From: Tetracentron sinense
Lineage: Eukaryota > Streptophyta > Magnoliopsida > Trochodendrales > Trochodendraceae
DNA length: 64,000 nt
Assembly (NCBI GenBank): GCA_015143295.1
Contig: CM026563.1
Location: forward strand, 930,001 to 994,000
Direction: 5' to 3'
Below the pieces are notes generated by a model. It ran no database searches, was not told the origin of the DNA, and worked only from the letters and a program-made list of their open reading frames with translations. This document shows, in pieces, positions 10,860 to 23,504 of this stretch. Position 1 is the stretch's first letter. Each line of letters starts with the position of its first letter. A program made the translations under genes and the position numbers.

Positions 10860-12731
10860 TTTTTCACTTTCTTTTGTTTTCTAAGTTTACTCTTCTTGTC
10901 ATGCTTTTACGATTAAATTAGATGGGTTCTTAAAAAAAAATGACAAGGTCCACAGAGAAGAGTCAAAGATTGGGGAAGAGACTAAGTATATTTTCAAATA
11001 ATTTTTATTTATCCTAACAGTGTAATTGAAAATTTTGCAATCCAACTCCATATATTCAGTAGCGTATTCAAATATCAGAATTTTAAATTCTATAGAATTT
11101 AAATTTATCGTTTTTAATTTCATGGAATTCAATTATTTGGATCAATTTCAATTCCACAAATCCAAATGAAACCATACTGTTATAGGAAAACCTAATAAAA
11201 ATCAAGGATACAGCTAAGCTAACTCTACCTGTGGAGATTGCCCTTTGATGATTAAGCCACAACATATAATAATTGCAAAGGCTGTCATGCTTCGGGGTCA
11301 GCCATCTGAACTCACAAGGACGATGCTCATACTGCCTATAATTGAGGTAACAAGCTTGATTTAACAATCAATTCAATTTATATATACACCTGTTCCATAC
11401 ATTAACTCTGCTATTCATTATCATATGCTAACATATGGGTTGGCATTTTCAAGGTCTTACCTTCGAACATAAAATACATTATTCTCATGCAGATATATAC
11501 ACAAAGTTGGGTCTGGCTTTAAGTAGCCAAGACCTGACCCTGCCCATATATGGGCCTAAAAAAATGAGCTTGACACTAGGGCCTAAAATATAGGTAATCT
11601 ACAGGCATTTTTATCCCCCTTTTTTTTTTAACTACTTATATTTTTAAATCTAAAAAAAGGTTCCAAAAATAATTGGAAATTATATAAAATAATAATCTTT
11701 AACGAACTGGATTAATAATTATTATTATTTCAACCGACCTGGTTCCTCATCTCCCTCCTTTTTGTTGCACTTGCCCTTATTTGTCTCTATCTTTCTCCAG
11801 ATATGCTCAGTCTTCTTTCAATCACGTCTAACCTCAGCGATGGAGTTCTCTCAATCATATATGTATATCTAAACAGAATAGGATTCTATTGATTCATATG
11901 AATACCAACTCATATGTGCATATCTAAACATAATTTTAATTTAAATAGGATTCTATTAATTTTTATGAATATCATATCATAAAGATATAATATTACTTGA
12001 AGTAATTTGATGTAGAGCTGATTGGGACTCTCATGGTTTGGAGAGAGAGAGAATAGGGATCTTTCTTGGCCTCCCTCACGTCTCTCTCTTTCTCTCTCTC
12101 TTAGCCTTTTTATAAGGGATTAAGGACTTGAGGTTACTCTTTTTTGAACGTCTCTTATAGATACGGCTAATAATAGGTCCCTCATAATATTAAATATTAT
12201 TTTGAATCTTAAGTTTTTATTAAAGTTTGGTTATAACCTAAGTTATGTATCAAATAAAATAAATTAAAGGGTATTTACGTCTAAGTAAAGTTTAGGTTAC
12301 TCCTTGTACTTTTATTAGTAGAATGATAAGTAATTAGAATTAAGTTAAAAATATAAAAACATAAAATTTTGTTTTAAAAAATATAAGATATACCCCTCTT
12401 AGTTCTCTTAATTTCTAACTTTAGTGAAACTCTATTCAGCAATTCCTCTCCTTGTCTCTACTCACTTAAAAAACACGAAGGCACTCCTCTCAACTCTCTC
12501 ATCATCTCTAAGCCTCTAAAGTCAAACTAGCCAGCTTTACCTCTAATTTCCTCTAAATGCCTTGAGTCCTTTGTGTATAATCATATATTTGCAGGTTTTA
12601 ATTAATGTTGATGTTAAGTCTTGAATGGGTTTTTGAATGTTTTATGTGTGAATGTGTCATTCATGATATCGTACTTGTGAATTTTTATTGCCCAGATGTT
12701 GCAACTGATATTAGTATGAATGTATCATTAA
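10860..12731. other. Intergenic
   Basis: AT-rich non-coding sequence with no gene recognised. A CT microsatellite lies at about 12076-12102. Confidence 0.4.
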
Positions 12732-13373
12732 TAAAAGGATAAAGCTTCTGAGACCCCCTTAGGGCCGAGAGTAGGGGTGTCAATGAGCCGAGCTGGGCAC
12801 TGCTCAAGCTCGGCTCGTTGGAATTTTATAGAGGCTCGAGCTCGGCTCGGCTCAATAAATTTTTTTTTTTTAAATACATTGATATGCACTAAATTCAATT
12901 AAAAAAATTAAAAAGACATTTTTTTTTTTTGGGATGTCATGTGACTCACGTGAAAGCCTGAGTTAAAACTTAAACAAAAATAATTATGTTAATGTATACC
13001 ATATAAATTTTACCAAAAAAATGTATACTAAATATATAATATAAATTTAATTTTTAAAGGGTATTATTATAAAATTAATCGAGCCGAGCCGAGCCGAGCT
13101 GAGTCACCTATTGTTCAAGCTTCGGCTCGTTTATTTTTCGAGCTCACTTTTAAGGCTCAGCTCGGCTCAATGAGCCCAAAGTAAAAGCTAAAGCTCGTTT
13201 TTTTTCGAGTCGAGCCGAGCTGGCTCCGCTCATTGACACCCCTAGCCGAGACCATGCACTAAGAGCATGGGATTTCAAGTGGGGCCTACCATGTGAAATG
13301 GGCCCCACCCGAAATCCCATGCTCTTAGAGCATGGTCTCAGCCCTAAGGGGTCTCATTAGCAAAGTCCTTTTA
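12732..13373. mobile_element. Outer foldback MITE split by a hAT-type element
   Basis: The left arm (TAAAAGGA, then GAGACC, then CTTAGGGC, then CCATGCACTAAGAGCATGGG) is mirrored on the right (CCCATGCTCTTAGAGCATGG, then GCCCTAAGGGGTCTC, then TCCTTTTA). Without the inner element it would be about 160 bp and almost entirely palindromic. Confidence 0.7.
12772..13244. mobile_element. hAT-type MITE with 8-bp target duplication
   Basis: Termini are TAGGGGTGTCAATGAGCC and GGCTCATTGACACCCCTA, a perfect 18-bp inverted repeat. It is flanked by GCCGAGAG (12764-12771) and GCCGAGAC (13245-13252), an 8-bp duplication with one difference. Runs of GAGCCGAGCC and GCTCGGCTC follow just inside both ends. No transposase is encoded. 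Confidence 0.85.
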
Positions 13374-14342
13374 TAATATATATTTTTTCGAAATTTAACC
13401 CTTTTTTTTTTAACACCACAACCTGACCAACCCAACCCAACCTGAGCTATGGCACCTTGAGTTGGGTCGGGTGAGATTAGGCTGGAGGGGATGGGTGGAG
13501 TTAGAATATATATAGAGTCTCTAACCTGCCCAAGTTGCACCGGTAGTTAGTCGTTGCAACATAAAACATGGCCAGCCAATGGTGTGTAGCTACATTAGTG
13601 CTTGTTAGGGAACTATTGTTCTCTGAGTGCAAATTTTTTCTATTGCTGATGACGCATTGTCAGCTTGCACTTTTTTTTTTTGGGGGGAGGGGGGGATAAG
13701 AGTTTAAAAAAAAATTAACCAAGGTTAAAAGGACAGTTTAAGGGGCTCTGTGAGTGAGCCAGACGGTTTTGGTCTTAGCTACAGCTAGACCAAATCCGAC
13801 CCCCAAATAAAGAAGTGTACAATGTTTGATAAACTAAAACCATCCCATCTGGCCAACTGCTTGATACGTTAGGGTCCACAACCGAGTGAACCATGAAGCA
13901 CAAAAAATGCTCTACATTTCATCTAATCACCCGAGGGACACAAATTTGCTAATATTAATCCATTCAATGCAAACTTTTCCAAATGATAATATTGATCCAT
14001 TCACTGCAAACTTTTCCAAAAGCATTCATTACAACAAGGCAGATTTGTTAGCTACATAGATCAACCCAACGTGGAACCTAACAGATAGCTGGGGAGGGTG
14101 AAGAATCACCAAGCTTCAGTGGCGCCATAATATAAAGCAACTGCTCACTCAAAGAAATTCATTAATTCACATACTATATTTTCTTGCTTACTCAAACATT
14201 GAGGTCAGCAAAGATAAACGGAGCAAAGAGAACTACAGAAAGAAAAAACCACATTTGGTGCATCCCCCTCATCAAAAGGGAGAGAAGCCATCTTCTCCAG
14301 ATTATTCTGTAATTACCTTCCTAAGGCAATCTACATTTGATT

Positions 14343-14377
<35 letters not shown>

Positions 14378-14837
14378 AGTGCAGCTGACAATAACATAAC
14401 TCAAGTTCTGCGTGCCCCCCGCTTCACTAATTTTGAGTAGCTTTTGCTTCTGCAATTTTAACTAAAAGATACTCACACGGCATTGAAGTCCAGCAAACCT
14501 TCTTCGACCTGGGAGATTTGGGATAGAACTCAGCCTGCAAATGCTTCTTTCAAAATAACTATAAAAAGATTCATCCAAGGGAAATACTTGCTTCAGGACA
14601 GGAGAAAAAGGCCAGTGCCCCTCTTGGGCACACAGCACAAAAGCAAGCGGATTGGGATTCACCATTCCATGTGGCCCACCAAGTAGAGATGCTTGTTTGA
14701 CGAGGATAATTATATTTCAACCCCCTAGATATAATGGGATGATTATATTTCAACCCCCTAGATATAATGGGAAAGGATTGCACTTGCTAGAAAAGATACA
14801 AAATTGATGAGTCAAATACAAACCTTGCACAAGTGCC
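13374..14837. other. Region downstream of FAX3
   Basis: Non-coding. It contains a poly-T tract near 13670, an (AT)n run at 14349-14377 and probably the FAX3 3' UTR at its right end. No other gene is recognised. Confidence 0.45.
14705..14771. repeat. Two-copy tandem repeat in the FAX3 3' flank
   Basis: ATTATATTTCAACCCCCTAG followed by ATATAATGGGA occurs twice in a row with no mismatch in the core. Confidence 0.85.
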
Positions 14838-17800
14838 CTATTTTTCTGTTATAGGTCCCAAGCTTGACCCTTTCTTCCTGTCACCATCTAACATGATCCT
14901 ATATAAATAGAAAGCTGCCACAGTCCCGCTGCACACATTTACAATTTTTTAGACTTTTTTTTTTTTTTTTTTTTAAATTTAGGTATTGGTTAGACAAAAA
15001 TAAAGGCCAAAATATAAACTAAAGCTTCATATAAATTCAAATATGTATTTATGAGGCCAGCAAATATCAAAAGCAAGAGTGTCCACAAATCATCTGTAGG
15101 AAATAACGTTATAGAGTCTAAATTATTTCGTGTATAGAATTAAATGAGTTAGTTTATCAACCGTTAGACGGTCTAAAAACTTAAAATATTAAGAATCCAC
15201 GAAGGAAGCCAACAAGAATACTAAATTGATGACATTAACAAAGGTCTCAATCAATGCAATCAGCAGGTGGAAGCAGCAGGAAGAAGACATTACTACAAAA
15301 CAGGATATACACCTATGGATGGACTATGAAGAACCCCAAAAAAAAGGGAGCTGAGGTGATTTAAGAAAAAGCTCTCCTATAAATATAGGAATTTGTAGTT
15401 AGCCAGCCAGCCAAACCCAAAAGGTGTTGACTTTCAAAAGTTCATTAGGGACAAATATGGTCTGAAGGAAAACAAAGGATCATGAGGAATTCAATTGAAC
15501 CACCTCATTACATTGGGAGGAGTCCCCTCCACCCATAAAGAACCAGAGCCTTCAGAAACTTTACTGTGATGCCGCCCTATGATATAACAAGAAGATGAGC
15601 ACTACATTGATCAGACCAACTTTGCATCATAAAGGAAAACAATCTTGATGTAAACCAGCATAAAGGTTTTAAAAAAAGTTTTCATAGAGACCCTCCATGG
15701 CCAACCATTTTCATCTAATAGGCAACTTACCACAAATAGGAGCACAATATATACCTATTTACTTCGTTGGAATTTTTTTAAAAGTCAGTAATGCACAAAA
15801 TATATTAAGAAGGGAAAAAGGATACAGGGAAACAGCAAGAGACAATTTCACATAGACGTAAACCCACTCGATACAGAGAAAACGAAAAGATAACTACCAA
15901 CTAGCAAAAAGAAAACAGCATGAACCGCATAAGAGCGGAGCATCAATAGCTCCATCCACACAAAGCAAAACCACCCAGATCCACTTCCCTCCTCAGAGCA
16001 GAACACCACTCTTTTCTTACTTTGTTGCAATGCATGAGATGCCATACCACAGTAAGTTTGTGCTTATAGATGGATAGCTTATGTTCTTTACCCTCAGACT
16101 ACTGAGAGCATCGATCACATTGTCTTTCATTACCCATTTGTTTCACAATTATGCGAGTCATTTAGTTTATTAGTATTAATATAACCCACTTTCACTTGGA
16201 CATTTTCATTATTTTTTTTATGATAGTTATTCCTCACAGCCATGATACACTTGAGCTTTCTAAGCAGCAATTGAGCTACTGTTTCAATCATACATTTAGC
16301 AGCTTCTGTTCATTCCCTGCAAGGGGATGACTTACAATCATCGGCCTCTGGATTACGCAATTTTTCATTCCCTCAATATCTACCAGACGCCCACCCACCA
16401 CCCACTGGTCCTATGAAATGTGGACAACATCTGTGGTCCTTAACGTTTTTTGTTGGTTGCGACAGTAGATTCTATATGCTTGATCTCTTCAACAAAATGT
16501 AATCATATGCTATAGCAACCAGAAATGAATGGCAGTCAAATTTGGGGGAAGAATAGCTTGTCATCATATCTTAGCTTGTTCGCTCTGCTGTGTAGCACAA
16601 ATCCATGAAAATGAAAGAACTCATTACCCCAGAGTCTATAGAAAACAGAAAAGAAGAATGCACATGATTATTTCTAGTTCATAAAGCAACTATTTCATGT
16701 GATAGGTGGACTTCTTGCTTAATCAAACACAATGAAAAGTTGTCTACATTTTTATGTTTCCAGTATGACAAAATACTCAAAATGTTATAAGTATTACATG
16801 AATGTATAATTTTATATTCTCCACAAAGCGTTTTAAGATGTTTTCTATAACATTACTGTATGTGTCAATGACTCAATATATAGTAAGAAAATAAAATGGC
16901 AGACAGAATAGAAGTTAAAACTCAAAAAAAATCTTGCATACCTGATGAAGGTCATAAAAGTACTTGGAAACGATGGTCTCTGAAATAAGAATAAGAGAAA
17001 TATTAGAAAATGACAGAAAAGGATTGAAAGAAGCTATATCAATTCTACTAGTTTATGACAACACTATGAAGATAGGGAAAAGGTTTGACCGCATGATGAA
17101 GAGCCTTTTACCTGAGAAAGTAAGCGTATTTCCCTTAGAAATAGTATACTTGCTATTGCTGCAGCACAAATGCTCTAGTGAAAATATGATTTTCAAATAC
17201 AAAAATTGTAAACATGAAGTACAAAAACCAGGAAACAGAAAAACACGTAGGATGAGTATACCAAATTTCCAGTCACTGTTACCAATTTTTTTTTTTAAAT
17301 CCAGTTATTGTTCCTAGTTGAAACTTGAGAACATCAAAGATGATTTAGATATTTAAGCTGCTATACTAAACAGACCTTTTCTATACACCAATATCCAAAA
17401 TGAATACAATAATATGATGAAATGACATGAATTAACAAGATTTTCCCTCTACTACTTTTTATAGATAGTTTTGACTTTTGAGTTCAGGATATTATAATAC
17501 AATGACATGAAATACCAATATTTCTAGCCGATTAATTTATATTGATCACTGTAGCTAGTTAATTCTCTGCCAACTAACAATTCCAGCTTTAAATTAAAAT
17601 TGTCAACGAACCACCAAAATGTTAGAACATACAGTGTGATGTCAAGAGATCAGTTACAGTTAGACCATCTCCTGCAACCTATGCCTTGGTTGGAAGTATT
17701 GACTACCACTAATCAGAAAACCCATTTAACCGATAAGTGAAAAATACAGACTACTGCATTATATGAATTTCTTCCCAATACACACTTTTCCCAGGTTACA

Positions 17801-20704
17801 GAGATATATTTTTTCTTATTTGGGTAACGGAGAGTGTCCCAAAGTCTTCGAACCAAGGACTAGTCTCTTCAGGTATCTGCACCGACCCACTCGGAATTTT
17901 CCCTATGGATACCAAAGTAAGTCGATGAGTGGGAGTTAAACACACGACCACAGGGAGCAAACCCGGGACGCTAGCCAACTGCGCCAACCCCTGGGTGGTA
18001 AAAAAATTAAATACAAGAATTGGCTCGAAGTGCAGAGATATTTTTCTTCCCTATCTTTCAGTTGTTTTACGGTAAGTCCTATCTTAACACATAATCCAAG
18101 TGCATAAGAAATAGAAGAGCAACACCTGATAATCTAGCAACTACAAACCACGTCAAAGTCACTTGACAAACATAAAACTAAGCACACAAAATAAATCTTA
18201 CAACTTACAAAATATCTCTTAAACCAAACAAATCCTGAAACTAGTATATTAAAAGGCAGCACACTATAATTGAACTGCAATCATTTTTGGAACTACTGAA
18301 CTGGTTTATTATCTACCGGAATGCCAGCATTTTAGATCTTTATCATGGTTCCACATGGTTTTGAATATTAAAATGAACTGAAGCCTGCTAAACACACAAA
18401 CCTGCTTGCCCTTTCAAAGCTAGAGTAGATGATTCTCCTCTTTTCCATGATTTCAGACTTGATATACTTAAGGCTAAAAGAGTACAGCCTAGGATAACAC
18501 CAAACCTAATGGCAGAAATGCTTCCAGTGAGCATGAAGGACAGAAAGCCACCAAGAGAAAGGAGTGCACCTGAAAAGAGTAAGCAGCTCAATGACAGAAA
18601 ATTGAAAAAACAAAACGCTGTATGGTAGGCCAAGGACCAATAAAAGACGATAACGCTGAGAACAAAAAAAATCACAGGATATTTGCATCAGAAATATCTA
18701 TGGTTAGTATACATTGTACATACCATATGGAATCCCAAGGTAAAAGTCACGAACTTTAGAGACTTCTTTAAAATCATCAGTTGATGATGCAAAAGTTTCC
18801 ATAATATCTTTCACGGGCTCAGGGGAATTCTCTGCCGCTGCGGAGAGATATTCTTTACCTTCTTTGCTGATTCCTTTTGCTATTATATTCAAATCACGTC
18901 TCGCTTTGACTGCTTGAATTTTTAACTGCCCTGAAATTTCCTTCAAAATCACCATTGCCTTTTTAGAGTACAATTCATATGCTTCTTCTGACACGCTCAG
19001 CATCTTTAGGGCATGTTCTTTATAAGATTCTATTATCTGTTCCCATGCTTGTTGTGCTTCTTGTGATTCATCATCTACCATTTCAAGCTTACTCTTGTCC
19101 TTTTCCACTTCAATTTCTGAATGCTTCTGAATAAACAAACATAAGATCAACATGACTGTCAAAGAAAACTCTCTATTCAGATCAATAAACTTAATATCTA
19201 TATATATATATATATATACAGATCAACCTTGAATCCTGGGTAAACAAGACAAGATCTGAGGTTAAAAGACGCAACACAGAATGTTGCCCAGAAAGATTGA
19301 TTGGCTAACAGTTGCAGGCACCAGGTCTGGATGTTCCTCCATATTGGAGTTAGCATTTGCAAGCCAAGGAAACTGCACTACCTGGGTTGCTGTCACAAGT
19401 TACAGAGTAATTTTTCTATCCTCACATCTGAATTCCGCAAAAAGAACCTCCACAACAAAACTCTAGCAAATTGCTCCGAATGCGAAAGATAAGAGACCCC
19501 AACTCGCATAATAAAGCTGAAAAAGGTCTGTCAAACGTTATCTTTCCATGAGGTATAAACCCTACCAAATTTTCAGGTCGCACGACTTACCTGGAAAGTG
19601 GAGGCCGTCCAAACTCACTGAGACTGAAATGCAGCTGGGCAACATACAAGAACAGAGCCAACTCTGTTTCGTGGTATGCCCAAACTGGCCCTTATTATTC
19701 AGTTGTAAAAAACTCATTTCCTGCAGCAAAACCTTCTACATAAAAGCCTGAATTCAGTATCCCTTTCTAGTCTCACAAAAGAAGACCACATTCTATCTTT
19801 AGTGAAAACTTCATCACAACCCCTTTGTTTCTATCCTAATTTATAAGCCTAGCTTTTCACTCCTTAACCACTCTAGGACTATTCGGAGTATTGATTAGGT
19901 TCGTAACATTTGGTATTGACACCGCGTATTGAGAGTCTTGGATGAGCCGACCTAGGAAAAGACTACCTAACGTCCCAGAGAAAGAGCCAACATAGGGAAA
20001 GTGATAGCTATTAAAAAGAGAGGTGACAATGCGAAAGTCGCCACAGAATGGGCCGCCGTGGACTTCAGCTGCGGAGCATAGTGGTATGTTACGACCACCG
20101 ATGATTTCTGGGCTACCTTTCAGCCCCTTAATCAGACTAGGGCCTTTTGGAGTATTGATTAGGTTCTTCATTGAAATCTTATAACGAGCTAAAAATTACT
20201 AGCAGTCCTCTTCAGATTCTTGGACGCAACAGAACTCATACATCGGAGTCCAGGGCAGATACTAAACTAAATCGCTCAATTTCGTTCAATACTATAATGT
20301 ACGCAAGAAATTTGAAACTCTCAACAAAATTCGAGAGAAACGCAAACAGATCAAAAAAAAAAAAAAGCAAACATACATGAAATGATAAATTATAATGAAA
20401 TTACAGAACGGTAACCTAGAACGCAGCTTACCGAGTCTTCATGCGAAGCTGCAAACGAGACAATCGATCGTTGCTTGGAAGTACGACCATTGAATGGAAG
20501 GAAATGAGCGCCGAGACCATTCGGAGAAGGAGAACCGCAACGAGCGACAACAGAGACTCTGTAACGGTGAGAACGAAGAAGAGCTTCGAAGCGGGAAGAG
20601 GATGAAGGAAAGGGAGATAAGGCCATGGAACCTCTCTTGAAGGAGAGATTAGGGATAGGGTTAGGGTTTATGTGTGAAACGAAGATCTCTGATGCAACAG
20701 TCAT
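14838..20704 (-). CDS. FAX3: Chloroplast fatty acid export protein, FAX3 type
   Basis: This encodes a member of the TMEM14/FAX family, proteins of the plastid envelope involved in moving free fatty acids out of the chloroplast. Six exons read without a break: 20432-20704, 18724-19126, 18402-18569, 17112-17158, 16942-16979 and 14838-14928, all with GT-AG borders. They give 339 residues, close to the roughly 335 of Arabidopsis FAX3. Exon 1 is Ser/Arg-rich and acid-poor, as a transit peptide should be. Exon 2 is a charged, helical Glu/Lys/Ala-rich region, the long N-terminal extension that separates FAX3 from the shorter FAX1. Exons 3-6 hold the TMEM14 domain (GALLSLGGFLSFMLTGS, then AIRFGVILG, then ALKGQAAIASILFLRE, then AAFYLYRI). 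Met at 20704 was chosen as the first in frame; a second Met at about 20626 is an alternative start. Intron 5 is 2 kb and intron 3 carries a SINE. Confidence 0.93.
17803..17998 (-). mobile_element. tRNA-derived SINE in FAX3 intron 3
   Basis: On the minus strand the sequence begins CAGGGGTTGGCGCAGTTGGC. GGCGCAGTTGGCTAGCG is an RNA polymerase III box A as found in tRNA-derived SINEs, and a degenerate box B (GTGTGTTTAACTCCCA) follows about 45 bp on. The overall pattern resembles the plant Au SINE group. The 3' tail is A-rich. No clear target duplication was found. Confidence 0.7.
19857..20171 (-). other. Unrecognised 104-codon open frame in FAX3 intron 1
   Basis: An open frame on the same strand as FAX3 but inside its first intron. 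Both ends encode a similar motif (NLINTPKGPSLIK and NLINTPNSPRVVK) because a 26-bp sequence, GGAGTATTGATTAGGTTC with flanks, occurs near 19880 and again near 20150. I do not recognise a family. It may be a transposon remnant with short terminal direct repeats. Confidence 0.3.
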
Positions 20705-20991
20705 GGTGCTGTTACGAAGATATCACAATTCACAACCCGTGAGGAGAGAAAATGCCCAACTTCTCGAGTGCAACTGCAGGCTATTGGATCAACTACTCCA
20801 CTGAGGTGGTTTATGTACTCCAGAGCTTCTAAATTACGCCTAGTGCATGATACGCGATACCTACCCTCTCTTTTCCATTCTTCCTTGTCTCCTTGACACG
20901 TAAACAATGAAAGTTATAGGCGACCCTACTGAATCTGCATTTGGGAAATTATTATATGGTGCATCTGAAGTACACCATTCTTAGTAGTTAA
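20705..20991. other. Upstream region of FAX3
   Basis: This holds the FAX3 5' UTR and promoter if Met 20704 is the start. No specific element can be assigned with confidence. Confidence 0.4.
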
Positions 20992-21296
20992 GAGATCGAA
21001 TCACAGCCAATCGCAATTGATCTTGCTCCGTGTTCAATCGCATCCACAAGTCAACACGTGTTTTTGTTAACTCCTGTTAACTATGATTAAGATTCACTGA
21101 ACCTTAGGGTTCAACAATCTAACCTTGGTTTTTAGAAAAAAAAATATTAACCTTAAGGGTTAAAAGCTTTTAACTAGAGTTAAATATTTCTTTCTAAAGC
21201 CAAGGTTAAATTATTGAACCTAAGGGCACACGTGTTGACCAGTGAGTGTGATTGAACTCTCCCGAGTTCAATCGCGATTGGCTGTGATTCGATCTC
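20992..21296. mobile_element. Mutator-type MITE with 9-bp target duplication
   Basis: The left end GAGATCGAATCACAGCCAAT is the inverted repeat of the right end ATTGGCTGTGATTCGATCTC. Flanks AGTAGTTAA (20983-20991) and AGTGGTTAA (21297-21305) differ at one of nine bases. Arms carry GTTCAATCGC, ACACGTGTT and TTAACTCCTGTTAACT. Length is 305 bp, non-coding. It is the same family as 37253-37607. Confidence 0.85.
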
Positions 21297-21305
21297 AGTG
21301 GTTAA

Positions 21306-21784
21306 AGAGAGTTAACCACAGTTCAAAAACCAAGTTTTTGTTTTAGGATTACCTTTGTGATATTCGCCAAAGTGATCGGCCGAGTTACCAACCCATACCC
21401 TAAACAGTGTGGAGGGCATGGCACATTTCCATGAACATGTTAATTTCAAATTGTGACCAAGAAAATGGCACATTTAGAATGAAACATTTTCTATTCACCC
21501 CTTGAGAAATAAAAAACACTCACACTCAGCTAGCTAAGGTAGCCACTAAGGTCCCGTGAGGGTAAGTTCAAGCAACCATTTCAAAAGGGTCTATCCTAAA
21601 GATGCTTGATGGTCCCTCATACACCCCTACAAAGTCAATTTCCCAACCCTCGGACTAAACCCGGGATAACAACCTCAAAAGGGATGGCAAAGATGTGCCC
21701 CGCGTACAGGAGCCAGGAGCCGCCCGGGGGGTACCATGTTTTTGGAAATCTTCTTAGGGGTGGTATCTTTTTGTCTTATATACA
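21306..21784. other. Intergenic
   Basis: No gene is recognised between the Mutator-type MITE and the Helitron-like element. Confidence 0.4.
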
Positions 21785-22193
21785 CTAGCGGGTGGCATAT
21801 GCGATGCACGTGAGAGTGAGGGGAAGGAGTTTACCACAGTTAATAGGAGTTAAAAGGGACGTGTTAACCTGCAGGTGTGATTGAACTCGCTAGTGGCACG
21901 TGCGATGCACGTGAGCATGAGGGGAAAGAGTTAACCACAGTTAATAGGAGTTAAAAGGGACACGTGTTAACCCACGGGTGCGATTGAATTCTCCCCAAGT
22001 TCAATCACGATTGGCTGTGATTCTAAATAGATAATGGGTAGTTTGCGAATAAAAGTAAAACATTAAATCAAATGCAAGGGGTAGTTTGGGAATTAAAGTA
22101 AAACATTAAATCAATATTTTGTTTTTATATAAGGGTAGTTTGGAATTTCGGTAAATTCATCTACGCAAGGCTCTAGCATTATAATAGTAAAGA
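21785..22193 (-). mobile_element. Helitron-like element with two consecutive 3' termini
   Basis: The minus-strand 5' end TCTTTACTATTATAATG at 22193 follows an A. One 3' terminus (hairpin GCACGTGCATCGCACGTGCC, then CTAG) lies at 21890-21893. About 105 bp further on is a second (hairpin, CACCCG, CTAG, then T) at 21785-21788. The unit containing GTTAACCACAGTTAATAGG and ACGTGTTAACC is repeated between them. It is the same family as 2577-2844. Confidence 0.75.
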
Positions 22194-22243
22194 TAATGGT
22201 CCCCCAATTTTTTTGTCATATACATAGTGGGCTCCTTAATAGA

Positions 22244-22533
22244 GTCCGATAATGTCCTTAAGGTCGCCACAGGTCCTTATTGATACTCCTTAACTATGGT
22301 TAAAATTCACCCACTCTTAGGGTTCACATACTTATCATTGGTGTTAGAAAAAAATATTGAAAATTTTTTAACCTTAAAGAGTTAGTAAATTTTAACTAGG
22401 GTTAAAAAATTTGATATTTTTTTTAAAAAACAAGGATAGGTCATAGGTGGGTGAACCTTAGGGATGGGTGAATCTTAACCACAGTTAAGGGGTATCAATA
22501 GGGACATGTGGCAACCTCAAGGGCATAATCGGC
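22244..22533. mobile_element. Foldback MITE related to 10494-10859
   Basis: The left arm (TCCGATAATGTCCTTAAGG, then CCTTAACTATGGTTAAAATT, then CACCCACTC) is mirrored on the right (GGTGGGTGAACC, then AATCTTAACCACAGTTAAGG, then CCTCAAGGGCATAATCGGC). The arms are about 110 bp. The terminal 20 bp differ from those of 10494-10859 while the subterminal part is shared. Confidence 0.7.
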
Positions 22534-23504
22534 AAAAAAAAATTTCTCAAAAAAAAAATTTCCCAAAATTTTTTTTCTTAAATCCATTAGTTTTTTTATA
22601 CATAGGGCCCAATGAAAATTTCCCCTGCCCGCGTAGTAAGGGAAAATTAGATGAATATATATGGCGATTACCCTCATACCTTGTAGAGGTTGATCCACAC
22701 ACCCACCGACCTAAGGTGTCGACCTAACCAATTACTTAATAATTTTTTTTTTAGGGAAATAGTTAATGTATCCATTAAATCTATTTTGAAACCTAAGGGC
22801 TCGACCTCATAGGTTCAGTCATCCCCTCTTAAATACTCACCTACTGCTCAATACTCAATAATTTTTTTTTTAGAGGCATCCACCAATGAGGTGGTGAATA
22901 ATACACCCTCAAACCCGGGTACGTTAACTATTTCTCCTTTTTTTTTTTTTTACTCTTAGGACAACACTGCATGTTTTGGCACAAAAATGCATTGAAGAGT
23001 ATAGTCTAACGTGATTTTCAGCTTACTCGAAAAGCCGTAACAGAACATTCAAAAATACCACTAGCAGGAGCGAACTAGGGCAAGCAAGGAACTAATGCAT
23101 CCCACGGGCAACCCTCTTTTTTCCCTGCCTCTATAACCAAGCAAGGCACTTATGCAGCTTGTTCCCTCACAACATAAAGCTCAATCATTAAGGCACATCA
23201 AGATACAGGTTTATCCTGATGGTCCTCACACCTAGGCCTGTTGATCCGGCTTTTCAAAGATGGTACCCAGACCGGCCCTTCCAGACCCACAAAATTAAGG
23301 ATTTCTTTTTTTTTGCTTAGATTGGGGCTCAAGGCCTATTTACACAAGGACATTCTTGGGCTTACGAGCCCTTAAACATCAGAAAAAAGCAAGGAGCTCA
23401 AACCAATGGGAGGAGAATAATACACCCTCAAACCCAGTCCATGTAACCCACTAAAATTAGCAAGCCAATCAGCAACTGAAGTTGGCTTCTCTGTAAACAT
23501 GGCC
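22534..23504. other. Intergenic
   Basis: Non-coding, with several poly-T tracts. No gene is recognised. Confidence 0.4.

Noticed and set aside
15848-16045. Minus-strand open frame of 65 codons inside FAX3 intron 5
   Set aside because: It lacks fitting splice borders and the FAX3 protein is complete without it; low-complexity hydrophobic content looks like chance.
17941-17998. Possible tRNA gene (box A-like GGCGCAGTTGGC)
   Set aside because: It does not fold as a full cloverleaf, lacks a good box B and continues into an A-rich tail, so a SINE is the better call.
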